This document shows, one piece after another, positions 31,447 to 40,858 of a DNA stretch of 64,000 nucleotides. Made by a program: the position numbers and the translations under genes. The notes beneath the pieces are model-generated. The model made no database searches and was not told the DNA's origin. It saw only the letters and a list, made by a program, of their open reading frames with translations. This stretch comes from Aliamphritea hakodatensis (GTDB taxonomy: Bacteria > Pseudomonadota > Gammaproteobacteria > Pseudomonadales > Balneatricaceae), in contig NZ_AP025281.1 in NCBI RefSeq assembly GCF_024347195.1, positions 1,364,001 to 1,428,000 of the forward strand, read 5' to 3'. The stretch's first letter is position 1, and each line of letters starts with the position of its first letter.

Positions 31447-34104
31447 GTGCAAGACATAATCGATGATATTGATCCAATCGAAACGAATGAATGGCTGGAT
31501 GCGCTCGAGTCTGTTGCAAAACACGAAGGTGATGAGCGCGCGCGTTATATCCTGAGTAAGCTTGGCGAAAGAGCCTCGGACATGGGGATCGAGTCGGCAA
31601 ATACGTTAACAACGTCTTATGTAAATACGATTGCCCCTAAAGATGAAGCCCGGATGCCGGGTGATCTGTTTATGGAGCGCCGGATCCGTTCTTTTATCCG
31701 CTGGAACGCGATGGCAATGGTCATGCGTGCCAACGACAACGATGAAGGTCTTGGTGGCCACATCTCCAGTTTTTCTTCTTCCGCAACGCTTTATGATATC
31801 GGCTTTAACTATTTCTTCCGCGGCTCAGAAGGTGAGCAGGAAGGCGATCTGGTCTTTTTCCAGGGCCATATTGCGCCGGGTATCTACTCCCGTGCTTACC
31901 TTGAAGGCCGTCTGACAGAAGAGCAGATGGATAACTACCGCCGCGAAGTGGACGGTGTGGGCCTGTCTTCTTATCCACACCCGTGGCTGATGCCTGACTT
32001 CTGGCAGTTCCCGACGGTATCGATGGGTCTTGGCCCGATTCAGGCGATTTATCAGGCACACGTGATGCGTTACCTGTCTGCCCGCAGCCTGATTAACCGT
32101 GGTGACCGTAAGGTATGGGCATTCCTGGGTGACGGTGAGTGTGATGAGCCGGAATCTCTGGGGGCAATCGCACTGGCCGGCCGTGAACAGCTGGAAAACC
32201 TGGTGTTTGTGGTTAACTGTAACCTGCAGCGTCTGGACGGTCCGGTACGGGGTAACGGTAAGATTGTTCAGGAACTGGAAGGTGTATTCCGCGGTGCTGG
32301 GTGGAACGTGATTAAGTGCCTGTGGGGCCGTCACTGGGATCCGCTGTTTGAAAATGATACTTCCGGTTTGCTGAAAAAACGGATGGATGAAGTCTGCGAC
32401 GGTGAACTGCAGAACTATAAGGCTAACGGTGGTGCGTATACCCGTGAGCATTTCTTCGGTAAGTATCCTGAGCTGCTTGAACTGGTTAAGGATATGTCTG
32501 ATCAGGACATCATGAATCTGAACCGCGGTGGCCACGATCCGTATAAAGTATTCGCCGCTTACCAGCAGGCGATGAACCATAAAGGTCAGCCGACCGTTAT
32601 TCTGGCGCAGACTGTAAAAGGATACGGTACCGGTAAATCCGGTCAGGCGAAAAACGATACTCACTCCATGAAGAAAGTGGCCATGGATGACCTGATGGAC
32701 TTCCGTGACAACCACAATATTCCGCTGACGGATGAGCAGCTGAAAGATGTACCTTATTACCGGCCGTCGAAAGAGTCGCCGGAAATGAAGTATATGATGG
32801 ACCGCCGTAATAAGCTGGGCGGTGTTTACCCGTCCCGCCGGGCAGATTTTGATGCGTTGGAAATTCCGCCTCTGGATACCTTCTCTTCCCAGCTGAAAGA
32901 AAGTGGGAAGCGTGAGATGTCCACTCAGATGACCCTGAACCGGGTGCTGAGCACGTTGGTGAAAGACAAGGCTATCGGCGAGCGTATCGTACCGATCGTG
33001 CCGGACGAAGCCCGTACCTTCGGTATGGAAGGTATGTTCCGTCAGTTAGGCATTTATACATCAGAAGGCCAGCGTTATGTGCCTCACGATGCTGATCAGA
33101 TCATGTTCTATAAAGAATCCAAGACCGGTCAGATTCTGGAAGAAGGTATCAACGAAGCCGGTGCAATGAGTGCATGGATGGCGTGTGCAACGTCATACAG
33201 CAATAATAACTGCACCATGATCCCGTTCTACATTTACTACTCGATGTTTGGTTTCCAGCGCATCATGGATCTGGCCTGGGCGGCTGGTGATATGCAGGCC
33301 CGCGGTTTCCTGATCGGTGCCACGTCTGGCCGTACAACGCTGAACGGTGAAGGTCTGCAGCATCAGGACGGCCACTCCCACCTGATGGCGCAAATGATTC
33401 CGAACTGTGTCTCGTATGACCCGACATTCGGTTACGAGCTGACCGTCATTGTTCAGGACGGCCTTAAGCGCATGTTCCAGGACAAAGAGAACAAGTTCTA
33501 CTACATCACTACGATGAACGAAAACTATGCCCACCCGGCTATGCCGATTGGTGCTGAAGAAGGCATCGTTAAGGGGATGTATCTGCTGCAGGAAGGCAAG
33601 CAGGCAGAGAAGAAAGTACAGCTGATGGGCTGCGGCACGATTCTGCGTGAAGTGATTGCAGCGGCGGACATCCTGCGTGATGAGTTTGGCATTGAAGCGG
33701 ATATCTGGAGCACCACGTCTATCAACGAGGTGCGTCGCGATGCGCAGGCGGTTGCCCGCTGGAACATGCTGCACCCGGCACAGGAACAGCGTACCAGCTA
33801 CCTGCAAGAGTGTCTGGCGGACCGTCAGGGCCCTGTGATTGCAGCGACCGATTACATGCGTATGTACCCTGAACAGCTGCGTGAATATATGCCGGGTACT
33901 TACCGGGTACTGGGAACTGACGGTTATGGCCGTTCAGATACCCGCAATAAGCTGCGTGAATTCTTTGAAGTAAACCGTCACTACGTGACAATTGCTGCCC
34001 TGACAGCACTGGCCGACGATGGTCTGATTGAGCGTTCTGTAATTGCCAGTGCGATGCAGAAGTTTGGCATTAACCCAGAAAAACCAGCCCCTTGGACTGT
34101 GTAA
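31447..34104 (+). CDS. aceE: Pyruvate dehydrogenase E1 component (homodimeric)
   Basis: Thiamine-diphosphate E1 subunit that decarboxylates pyruvate and acetylates the lipoyl groups of AceF. Protein of 885 residues, colinear with E. coli AceE. Features: RRIRSFIRWNAMAMV, the ThDP motif GDGECDEPES continuing to NCNLQRLDGPV, and GRTTLNGEGLQHQDGHS. I took GTG at 31447 as start because DIDPIETNEW then aligns with the E. coli N-terminus; an upstream GTG at 31432 is possible. AceF follows after 28 bases. Uses thiamine, tying it to thiC in this window. Confidence 0.96.
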   Translation: MQDIIDDIDPIETNEWLDALESVAKHEGDERARYILSKLGERASDMGIESANTLTTSYVNTIAPKDEARMPGDLFMERRIRSFIRWNAMAMVMRANDNDEGLGGHISSFSSSATLYDIGFNYFFRGSEGEQEGDLVFFQGHIAPGIYSRAYLEGRLTEEQMDNYRREVDGVGLSSYPHPWLMPDFWQFPTVSMGLGPIQAIYQAHVMRYLSARSLINRGDRKVWAFLGDGECDEPESLGAIALAGREQLENLVFVVNCNLQRLDGPVRGNGKIVQELEGVFRGAGWNVIKCLWGRHWDPLFENDTSGLLKKRMDEVCDGELQNYKANGGAYTREHFFGKYPELLELVKDMSDQDIMNLNRGGHDPYKVFAAYQQAMNHKGQPTVILAQTVKGYGTGKSGQAKNDTHSMKKVAMDDLMDFRDNHNIPLTDEQLKDVPYYRPSKESPEMKYMMDRRNKLGGVYPSRRADFDALEIPPLDTFSSQLKESGKREMSTQMTLNRVLSTLVKDKAIGERIVPIVPDEARTFGMEGMFRQLGIYTSEGQRYVPHDADQIMFYKESKTGQILEEGINEAGAMSAWMACATSYSNNNCTMIPFYIYYSMFGFQRIMDLAWAAGDMQARGFLIGATSGRTTLNGEGLQHQDGHSHLMAQMIPNCVSYDPTFGYELTVIVQDGLKRMFQDKENKFYYITTMNENYAHPAMPIGAEEGIVKGMYLLQEGKQAEKKVQLMGCGTILREVIAAADILRDEFGIEADIWSTTSINEVRRDAQAVARWNMLHPAQEQRTSYLQECLADRQGPVIAATDYMRMYPEQLREYMPGTYRVLGTDGYGRSDTRNKLREFFEVNRHYVTIAALTALADDGLIERSVIASAMQKFGINPEKPAPWTV

Positions 34105-34132
34105 CCCTGGCCAGACGGAAGCAAAAGAGGAA

Positions 34133-36094
34133 ATGACTGTGAGTACTGTGAATATTACGGTTCCTGATTTAAGTGGTGCGGCTGACGTTGATGTAGTCGA
34201 AGTGTTTATTAAAGTCGGCGACAAGGTTGAAGAAGGGGATTCACTGATTGCCCTGGAGACCGATAAAGCTTCAATGGAAGTACCTGCGATGCAATCCGGT
34301 GTGGTTGTCTCGGTAGCTGTCAGCGAAGGCGATACCATCAACGAAGGCGACGCATTGTGTGTATTTGAAACGGCGGCAGCGGATGCGCCTGCAGAAGACG
34401 TTCCGGTTGTTGCTGAGCCTGTAGCAGAAGCGGCACCGGTGGCAACTGCACCGGCAGTGGCGCCTGCTGCGGCGAGCGAAACCGTTCAGGTTGCTGTACC
34501 TGATCTGAGCGGTGCCAGCGATGTAGATGTCGTTGAAGTATTTGTAAAAGCGGGCGACAGTGTATCGGAAGGTGATTCTCTGATCGCGTTGGAAACCGAT
34601 AAAGCCTCGCTTGAAGTACCAGCTCCGCACAGCGGAACAATTGTCAGCATGGCGATCAGTGAAGGCGGCACTGTAAACGAAGGTGACGCACTGTGTGAAA
34701 TGCAGATTGCAGGCAGTGCGCCTGTTGCTGAGCCGGTAGCCGAAGCACCGGTTTCTGAAGCCCCTGCTGCTCCGGCGCCTGCTGCTGAAATAGCCCCTGT
34801 AGTTGCCGGTGGTGTGGAAGATGTGCTGATTCCGGATCTGAGCGGTGCCACTGATGTGGATGTGGTGGAAGTGCTGGTTAAAGATGGCGACACCGTTGCG
34901 GAAGGTGATTCCCTGATCGCGCTGGAAACCGATAAGGCGTCCATGGAAGTACCGGCACCTAAGGCGGGTACTGTTAAATCCATGAAGATTAAAGAGGGTG
35001 ACCAGGTGAATGCCGGTGACCTGCTGATGAGCCTTGAAGTGGCTGCAAGTGCTGCTCCTGTGGCAGCGGCTGCGCCAGCACCGGCTCCGGCGGCAGCTGC
35101 ACCGGCTGCTTCAAAGCCTGCCGCGCCCGCTGCACAGCCAGCTCAGACCGTTGATAAAACTGAGCTGGAACAGAAGAATAAATCTGTTCATGCCGGCCCT
35201 GCGGTCCGTGCCATTGCCCGTGAATTCGGTGTTGATCTGGCGCTGGTTGCCGGTACCGGTTCGCGTAACCGTATCCTTAAGGAAGATGTTCAGGCCTATG
35301 TGAAAGCGTCTCTGAAGAAGCTGAAAGAGCAGCCTGCAGCGGCGGTAAGCGGTGGTTCCGGCATTCCGGCTATTCCGGAAATTGATTTCAGCCAGTTTGG
35401 TGAAGTCGAGCTGGAAAAACTGAGCAAAATCAAAAAAGTTACCCGCGATAACATGTCGCGTTGCTGGTTGAATATTCCGCATGTGACTCAGTTCGATAAG
35501 GCGGATATTACTGACCTGGAAGCGTTCCGTGCCGGTATGAAGGAAGAAGCTGCCCGTGAAGGGGTTAAGCTGACGCCGCTGCCGTTCATGATTAAAGCGA
35601 TTGCTATGGCGCTGAAAGCGCATCCTAAGTTTAATGCTTCTCTGCATGCTGATGGCGAACATATTGTGTATAAAAAGTATGTGAACATTGGTATGGCGGT
35701 GGATACTCCGAATGGCCTGATGGTACCGGTTATCAAAGATGCGGATAAGAAGAGCATCTATGAGCTGTCCCGGGAAGCGGTTGAGCTGGCCGGTAAAGCG
35801 AAAGACCGTAAGCTGAAGCCGAATGAGATGCAGGGTGCATGCTTCACGATCTCCAGCCTGGGCGGTATTGGCGGCACCGGCTTTACGCCGATTGTGAATG
35901 CCCCTGAGGTGGCGATTCTGGGTGTGTCGAAGGCAGATATCGAGCCGCGCTGGAACGGTAAGGAATTTGAGCCACGTAAGATGTTGCCTTTGTGTCTGTC
36001 TTATGACCATCGGGCAATCAACGGCGGTGATGCAGGACGTTTCCTGACGTACCTGAATGCACTGCTAAGTGATGTACGTCGTATGGCGATGTAA
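34133..36094 (+). CDS. aceF: Pyruvate dehydrogenase E2, three lipoyl domains
   Basis: Dihydrolipoyl acetyltransferase core, 653 residues from ATG 34133 (a GTG at 34139 has better spacing from the GAGG box). Three near-identical lipoyl domains carry ETDKAS lysines at about residues 45, 157 and 268, joined by Ala/Pro-rich linkers. A peripheral-subunit-binding domain (AGPAVRAIAREFGVDLALV) follows, then the catalytic domain ending HRAINGGDAGRF. E. coli AceF also has three lipoyl domains. No lpd (E3) gene follows; a terminator does. Confidence 0.96.
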   Translation: MTVSTVNITVPDLSGAADVDVVEVFIKVGDKVEEGDSLIALETDKASMEVPAMQSGVVVSVAVSEGDTINEGDALCVFETAAADAPAEDVPVVAEPVAEAAPVATAPAVAPAAASETVQVAVPDLSGASDVDVVEVFVKAGDSVSEGDSLIALETDKASLEVPAPHSGTIVSMAISEGGTVNEGDALCEMQIAGSAPVAEPVAEAPVSEAPAAPAPAAEIAPVVAGGVEDVLIPDLSGATDVDVVEVLVKDGDTVAEGDSLIALETDKASMEVPAPKAGTVKSMKIKEGDQVNAGDLLMSLEVAASAAPVAAAAPAPAPAAAAPAASKPAAPAAQPAQTVDKTELEQKNKSVHAGPAVRAIAREFGVDLALVAGTGSRNRILKEDVQAYVKASLKKLKEQPAAAVSGGSGIPAIPEIDFSQFGEVELEKLSKIKKVTRDNMSRCWLNIPHVTQFDKADITDLEAFRAGMKEEAAREGVKLTPLPFMIKAIAMALKAHPKFNASLHADGEHIVYKKYVNIGMAVDTPNGLMVPVIKDADKKSIYELSREAVELAGKAKDRKLKPNEMQGACFTISSLGGIGGTGFTPIVNAPEVAILGVSKADIEPRWNGKEFEPRKMLPLCLSYDHRAINGGDAGRFLTYLNALLSDVRRMAM

Positions 36095-36130
36095 TCCGGT
36101 ATTGTTTGGACAAACAATTGTCCGGGTAAT

Positions 36131-36158
36131 AAAAAAGGCGCTGTTTAGCGCCTTTTTT
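36131..36158. terminator. Bidirectional terminator after aceF
   Basis: AAAAAAGGCGCT, GTTT, AGCGCCTTTTTT. It also serves the convergent sugar-nucleotide operon ending at 36179. Confidence 0.94.
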
Positions 36159-36178
36159 GTATCTGCAGGAGAGTTGGT

Positions 36179-37549
36179 TTAACGGCGTAACAGGCTGAGC
36201 AGTTCAGCTGTTTTATCTTCCATCAGTGTCACATCCCCACGGGTTTCAACGTTAAGGCGCACCACCGGTTCAGTATTAGAGCTGCGCAGATTAAAGCGCC
36301 ACTGGCCCATATCCAGGCTGATGCCGTCGGTGTGGTCAATGCTGACTGCGTCGTTCTGGTAGTGTTCAAGCACCCGCTGTATCGCGCTGGCCGGGTCTGC
36401 CAGTTTACTGTTGATCTCACCCGGCGACGGGTATTTGGCAATCCGGTCATCCACCAGTGCGGAAAGCGGTTGCTGTTTGTCGCTGATCAGTTCAGCAACC
36501 AGTAGCCAGGGTATCATTCCGCTGTCGCAGTAGAAGAAATCCCGGAAATAATGATGGGCACTCATTTCACCGCCGTATACGGCATCTTCTTCGCGCATGC
36601 GTTCCTTGATGAAGGCGTGCCCTGTTTTGCTCTGAATTGCCCGGCCACCACTGGCTTCAGCGATATCCAGTGTGTTCCAGATTAAGCGGGGGTCGTGGAT
36701 GACTGCTTCGTCCGGGTGTTTGTTCAGGAAGGCTTCTGCCAGCAGGCCGACGATATAATATCCCTCGATAAAGCGGCCTTTTTCATCAAACAGGAAGCAG
36801 CGGTCAAAGTCGCCGTCCCACGCAATCCCCATGTCTGCCTTGTGCTCCAGGACGGCGGCAATGGTGTCGGCTCTGTTTTCCGGCAAAATGGGGTTGGGAA
36901 TGCCATTAGGAAAGGTGCCGTCAGGCTGGTGGTGCAGCTTGATAAATTCTACCGGCACCTGCAGTTGTTTAAATGTGCGTTCCAGGGCATCAATGGCGGG
37001 ACCGGCAACACCGTTACCGGCATTGACCACCAGGCGCAACGGTTTCAGTTTACTCAGGTCTGTATAGGTTTGCAGATGTTCAACGTAGGCGCCGCGGGTG
37101 TCGACCAGCTGATATCCGCCCCGGGCGGTGGGTTCCGGTTTGGGAAAGGTGTTTTCCCGGGTCAGGCGCTCAATGTCATTCAGGCCGGTGTCACCGCTGA
37201 TGGGTTTGGAGCCTTTGCGTACCAGCTTCATGCCGTTGTAGTCTTCCGGGTTGTGGCTGGCGGTAACGACAATGCCGCCATCAGTGCCCAGATAAGCAGT
37301 TGCAAAGTAAATCTCTTCCGTGCCGCACAGGCCTATATCCAGTACATTCACACCTGAGTCCCGCAGGCCGTTGCTCAGGGCTTCTTTCAGTTCGCTGGTG
37401 GAAAGGCGCATATCGCCCCCCACAACAACAGTTTCAGGCTTCAGGAACTGTGCGTAAGCACGGCCTATCCGATAGGCAATATCGGTGTCCAGCTGGGTGC
37501 CGAGCTGGCCGCGAATATCATAAGCTTTGAAGCAGGCTAAAGGCGTCAT
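36179..37549 (-). CDS. manB: Phosphomannomutase (ManB/CpsG type)
   Basis: Alpha-D-phosphohexomutase family, 456 residues; converts mannose 6-phosphate to mannose 1-phosphate, the GDP-mannose precursor. The start [11 protein letters not shown] matches this branch, the phosphoserine loop is [11 protein letters not shown], the metal loop is [14 protein letters not shown], the sugar loop is [10 protein letters not shown] and the phosphate loop is [11 protein letters not shown]. All active-site loops are intact. Last gene of the minus-strand operon starting at galU; gap to the VanZ-like gene is 13 bases. AlgC-like dual PMM/PGM activity is possible. Confidence 0.92.
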   Translation of the reverse strand: MTPLACFKAYDIRGQLGTQLDTDIAYRIGRAYAQFLKPETVVVGGDMRLSTSELKEALSNGLRDSGVNVLDIGLCGTEEIYFATAYLGTDGGIVVTASHNPEDYNGMKLVRKGSKPISGDTGLNDIERLTRENTFPKPEPTARGGYQLVDTRGAYVEHLQTYTDLSKLKPLRLVVNAGNGVAGPAIDALERTFKQLQVPVEFIKLHHQPDGTFPNGIPNPILPENRADTIAAVLEHKADMGIAWDGDFDRCFLFDEKGRFIEGYYIVGLLAEAFLNKHPDEAVIHDPRLIWNTLDIAEASGGRAIQSKTGHAFIKERMREEDAVYGGEMSAHHYFRDFFYCDSGMIPWLLVAELISDKQQPLSALVDDRIAKYPSPGEINSKLADPASAIQRVLEHYQNDAVSIDHTDGISLDMGQWRFNLRSSNTEPVVRLNVETRGDVTLMEDKTAELLSLLRR

Positions 37550-37562
37550 ATGGTATCCATAA

Positions 37563-37928
37563 TCATTGGTGTTTTTTAGCGTTTGAAGAGTTGTGCATGC
37601 GGATAATGATTCCGGCGATCAGTATACCGGACAGGTTAGCAAACATATCCTGGAGTGAGAAATACCGGGCGGGCAGAAAACTTGCCTGGGCGTATTCAGA
37701 GCCGATCGCCAGTAAAATCAGTACCGCCGTAAACGCTTTAGTCAGGTTGGCAGGCAGCGCGTAATATCCGGAGAGGGCGACCAGCAGAAAGCCGGCAACG
37801 TGGCCGACCTTATCTGAATGCGGGAACAGTTCCTGAGGCGGTGTACTGCGGAACAGGCCTGCCAGAATGGCTGCGACGCTCAGGACAAAGACCAGTTGAG
37901 CAATGCTTCGGAGGTGTCTGGGCTGCAT
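37563..37928 (-). CDS. VanZ-like membrane protein
   Basis: Small membrane protein of 121 residues with four hydrophobic segments and the short motif [11 protein letters not shown] found in VanZ-like proteins, then [20 protein letters not shown], which fits the family pattern. Function unknown; relatives often lie in envelope or polysaccharide gene clusters, as here. Its start overlaps the stop of the UGDH-like gene by one base, so it is in the galU operon. Confidence 0.8.
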   Translation of the reverse strand: MQPRHLRSIAQLVFVLSVAAILAGLFRSTPPQELFPHSDKVGHVAGFLLVALSGYYALPANLTKAFTAVLILLAIGSEYAQASFLPARYFSLQDMFANLSGILIAGIIIRMHNSSNAKKHQ

Positions 37929-39202
37929 TAACGGCCGATGCCTGTGTAAGTGAATCCCTGATTCTGAAGCATTTCTTTATCGAAGATATTCCGGCCATCA
38001 ATGATCAGCGGGGTGCGCATTTTTTCCAGCATCAGGTTGTAGTCCGGTGACCAGTATTCCTGCCATTCGGTGACAATCAGCAGGGCATCACTGTTTTCCA
38101 GTGCAGCGTAACGGTTATCGCAGAACCGGAGTGAGGGGGTGTTACCGAAATGTTCCCGGAGGTTTTGCAGGGCCTGAGGATCATGCAGTTTGACGGTAAC
38201 CTGCTGAGCCAGCAGTGCTTCAATAATTTTCAGACTGGGGGCGTTATCTATGCTGGCGGTTTCCGGTTTAAAGGAGCCGCCCCATAACGTCACGGTTTTA
38301 CCTTTCAGATCACACTGATAATGTTGCCATAACTTCCTGAACAGGAGCTCTTTCTGAACTTCGTTCTCTTTGATAACCGTTGCCAATAGCGACGGGTTAC
38401 TCTTCTGCTCAAACAGCTCAGAAAACTTACGGGTGTACTCCTGAAAGTTCTGACCGCCAAATCCACAGCCAGGAGACATATAGTGATGACCGATACGGGG
38501 GTCTGCACCCATGCCCTGACGGATGACGTCAATATCAACGTTAATCTGGTCGGCCAGGTTGGCGAGTTCATTGATGTAGCCGATCCGGATGGCCAGCATG
38601 CCGGTAATAGCAAACTTGGTGAATTCGGCTTCTTTCGGGGCCATTACCTGAATGTTGTCGGCAGACTGGCTGAAAGGGCGCAGCAAAGCATTGGTCTGGA
38701 GAATGCTCCATTCCTGATCGGCGCCGATGATCAGTCGTTTCGGCGTTGCAAAATCATTAATGGCATTACCTTCCTGAATCAGATCCGGCAGATAAATCGC
38801 ATCATGCTGTTCTGACCGGGTGAGAATATTTTGCAGCTTTTGAGTTGCACCGACACCAAAGTTTGACTGATTGACGATTAAACGCTGCGTGTTGGCTTCC
38901 CGGGTTTCCTGTCTGACGATTTTCTCGGCAAGGCTGATCTCATCTGCGTTCAGTGCGAGCCAGTGCACCGTGGTATCGGCGTCGCTTTGCGAGCCACGAA
39001 TCAGCCGGCCTGAGCGGATTTGTTGCTCAGCAAGCTCAAGTAAACCCGGTTCATTTACCAGTACCCGAATTGCCGCCAGGGGAGGGGGCTGACTGTTGTC
39101 ACCGCCGGCATGCTCGATAATGGTTACTTCGTTGCCACTGCGGGCAAGGCAGGCTGCGGCCACCCAGGATGTCAGTTCTTTTCCGTAGACTGTGATTTTC
39201 AT
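37928..39202 (-). CDS. UDP-glucose dehydrogenase-like protein, probable pseudoenzyme
   Basis: Full-length relative (424 residues) of UDP-glucose/GDP-mannose dehydrogenases, but catalytic sites are lost. The N-terminal NAD loop, normally GxGYVG, reads GKELTSW (7-13). The active-site GFGGSCFPKD reads GFGGQNFQEY (247-256), so the catalytic Cys (position 252) is Asn and the following Asp is Tyr. The partner Asn in KYAANAM is Thr200; Lys196 of the AEFTK segment is kept. The central and C-terminal folds (IGYINELANLAD, WGGSFKPETASIDNAPSLKII) are preserved and the frame is intact, so a structural or regulatory role is more likely than decay. Operon member between pgi and the VanZ-like gene. Confidence 0.88.
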   Translation of the reverse strand: MKITVYGKELTSWVAAACLARSGNEVTIIEHAGGDNSQPPPLAAIRVLVNEPGLLELAEQQIRSGRLIRGSQSDADTTVHWLALNADEISLAEKIVRQETREANTQRLIVNQSNFGVGATQKLQNILTRSEQHDAIYLPDLIQEGNAINDFATPKRLIIGADQEWSILQTNALLRPFSQSADNIQVMAPKEAEFTKFAITGMLAIRIGYINELANLADQINVDIDVIRQGMGADPRIGHHYMSPGCGFGGQNFQEYTRKFSELFEQKSNPSLLATVIKENEVQKELLFRKLWQHYQCDLKGKTVTLWGGSFKPETASIDNAPSLKIIEALLAQQVTVKLHDPQALQNLREHFGNTPSLRFCDNRYAALENSDALLIVTEWQEYWSPDYNLMLEKMRTPLIIDGRNIFDKEMLQNQGFTYTGIGR

Positions 39203-39208
39203 GCTGAA

Positions 39209-40858
39209 TTATCCGTCGTTTGTATGCCGGGTGCCGGTATTTGACTGAATGAAGTCAATCAGGCCTGCTGTGGAGCTGTCCAGTGCGGAGGTGTCGTCAT
39301 CGTCGAACTGGGAGAGCAGTTCCGTGGCAATCACCTTACCCAGTTCAACCCCCCACTGGTCAAATGGATTAATATTCCAGATGACAGATTGAACGAATAC
39401 CTTGTGTTCATACAGGGCGATGAGCTCCCCGAGGGTTTCCGGATTAAGGCTTTTCAGCATAATGGTGCTTGAGGGCTGGTTGCCCTGATAGCGCTTGTGT
39501 GCCGGTGCCTGCTCGGCCGCGTCGAGTATACTGTCCCCCAGGGCTAACAAACGGGACTGTGCCAGACAATTAGCAAGGGCCAACTGATGCTGTTGCTGTA
39601 ATTCTGTGCTGGCATGCTGATAGCGCTGCGCCGGGACGATAAAGTCACACATGACTGCTTCTGTGCCCTGGTGCAGTAACTGATAAAACGCATGCTGTGC
39701 GTTTGAGCCTATTTCACCCCACAAAATCGGACAGGTACGGTAATCTGTTACCTGACCGTCCAGGCTGACGTTCTTGCCATTGCTTTCCATTTCCAGCTGT
39801 TCAAGGTAGGCCGGCAGGTGCGACAGGCGACCGTCATAAGGCAGGATGGCGTGAGCATGTATATCCAGAAAGTTAATGTTCCAGATGTCTGTCAGTGCCA
39901 GTAATACGGGCAGATTGTCAGAGAGCTCGGTTGTCCGGAAGTGTTCGTCCATTTGGTGGGCGCCGGCCAGTAACCGGTGGAAGTTTTCCATGCCAATGTG
40001 GAGTGCAATCGGAAAGCCGATCACGGACCATAATGAATAGCGGCCGCCGGTCCAGTCCCAGAAATGCAGCTGGTTGGCCAGAGGAATGCCCCAGCTTGCT
40101 GCTTTTTCCGCTTTGCTGGTGACGCCTATAAAGTGATGTTGATTGATAATCTCAGCAGGTGCGCCGCTGGCGTTGATCAGCCACTCCCGGGCGGTTTTGG
40201 CATTGGCGAGGGTGTCTATTGTAGAAAATGACTTGGACGAAATAATAAATAATGTAGAAGCCGGATCAAGCTGATGCAGCAGGCGTTCCAGCTGGCTGCC
40301 ATCCATGGATGAAACGAAATGGATGTTCAGTTGCCGGGCTTCTTCGGGTACCCATTCAGAGAGTGCTTTGCAGCACATCAGCGGTCCCAGATCTGAGCCG
40401 CCAACACCGATGTTGACAACGTTTTGGATCGGACTGCCATCATAACCGCGCCACTGACGCCGGTGAATGCGCTTTACCAGCTGTTCCATTGCATCCAGTG
40501 AGTGGTGTACATCAGCGATGACATCTGTGTCACCGAGAGCCAGTGATTTATCCCGGGGCTGACGCAGGGCGCTGTGCAGTGCCGGGCGGTTTTCTGAAGG
40601 ATTCAGAATGGCCCCGTCAAACATCGCTTGTATTTTGGTGGGCAGTTGTTGGGCTGTTGCCAGCCGGACCAGTAAATCAACCGTTGTTAGCTGAAAGCGC
40701 TGTTTTGACAGGTCCAGCAGTAAGTGTTCTGTCTGAAAGCTTAACTCAGAAAAGCGTGCCGGCTGTTGCGCAAACATATCTTTAATATGTGTTTGTTTTA
40801 CCTGTTCGGCGTGTGTCTGCAAGGCTTGCCAGGCAGCGCTTGAGGTTATGCTCATCAT
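39209..40858 (-). CDS. pgi: Glucose-6-phosphate isomerase
   Basis: Interconverts glucose 6-phosphate and fructose 6-phosphate in the cytoplasm. Protein of 549 residues, the usual length of the bacterial long form. Signatures: NVVNIGVGGSDLGPLM, SSKSFSTIDTLANA, the GGRYSLWSVIGFPIALH segment and the C-terminal family motif QWGVELGK. Its start overlaps the galU stop by one base and the UGDH-like gene begins 6 bases after its stop. It supplies hexose phosphates to both pfkA and the sugar-nucleotide genes. Confidence 0.97.
   Translation of the reverse strand: MMSITSSAAWQALQTHAEQVKQTHIKDMFAQQPARFSELSFQTEHLLLDLSKQRFQLTTVDLLVRLATAQQLPTKIQAMFDGAILNPSENRPALHSALRQPRDKSLALGDTDVIADVHHSLDAMEQLVKRIHRRQWRGYDGSPIQNVVNIGVGGSDLGPLMCCKALSEWVPEEARQLNIHFVSSMDGSQLERLLHQLDPASTLFIISSKSFSTIDTLANAKTAREWLINASGAPAEIINQHHFIGVTSKAEKAASWGIPLANQLHFWDWTGGRYSLWSVIGFPIALHIGMENFHRLLAGAHQMDEHFRTTELSDNLPVLLALTDIWNINFLDIHAHAILPYDGRLSHLPAYLEQLEMESNGKNVSLDGQVTDYRTCPILWGEIGSNAQHAFYQLLHQGTEAVMCDFIVPAQRYQHASTELQQQHQLALANCLAQSRLLALGDSILDAAEQAPAHKRYQGNQPSSTIMLKSLNPETLGELIALYEHKVFVQSVIWNINPFDQWGVELGKVIATELLSQFDDDDTSALDSSTAGLIDFIQSNTGTRHTNDG

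Noticed and set aside
31825..33807. Antisense ORFs of 200-296 codons in aceE
   Set aside because: Shadow frames of a highly expressed gene; composition is unlike a protein and no start signal is present.
35111..36010. 299-codon antisense ORF in aceF
   Set aside because: Opposite to the catalytic domain of AceF, with no ribosome-binding site; a codon-bias shadow.
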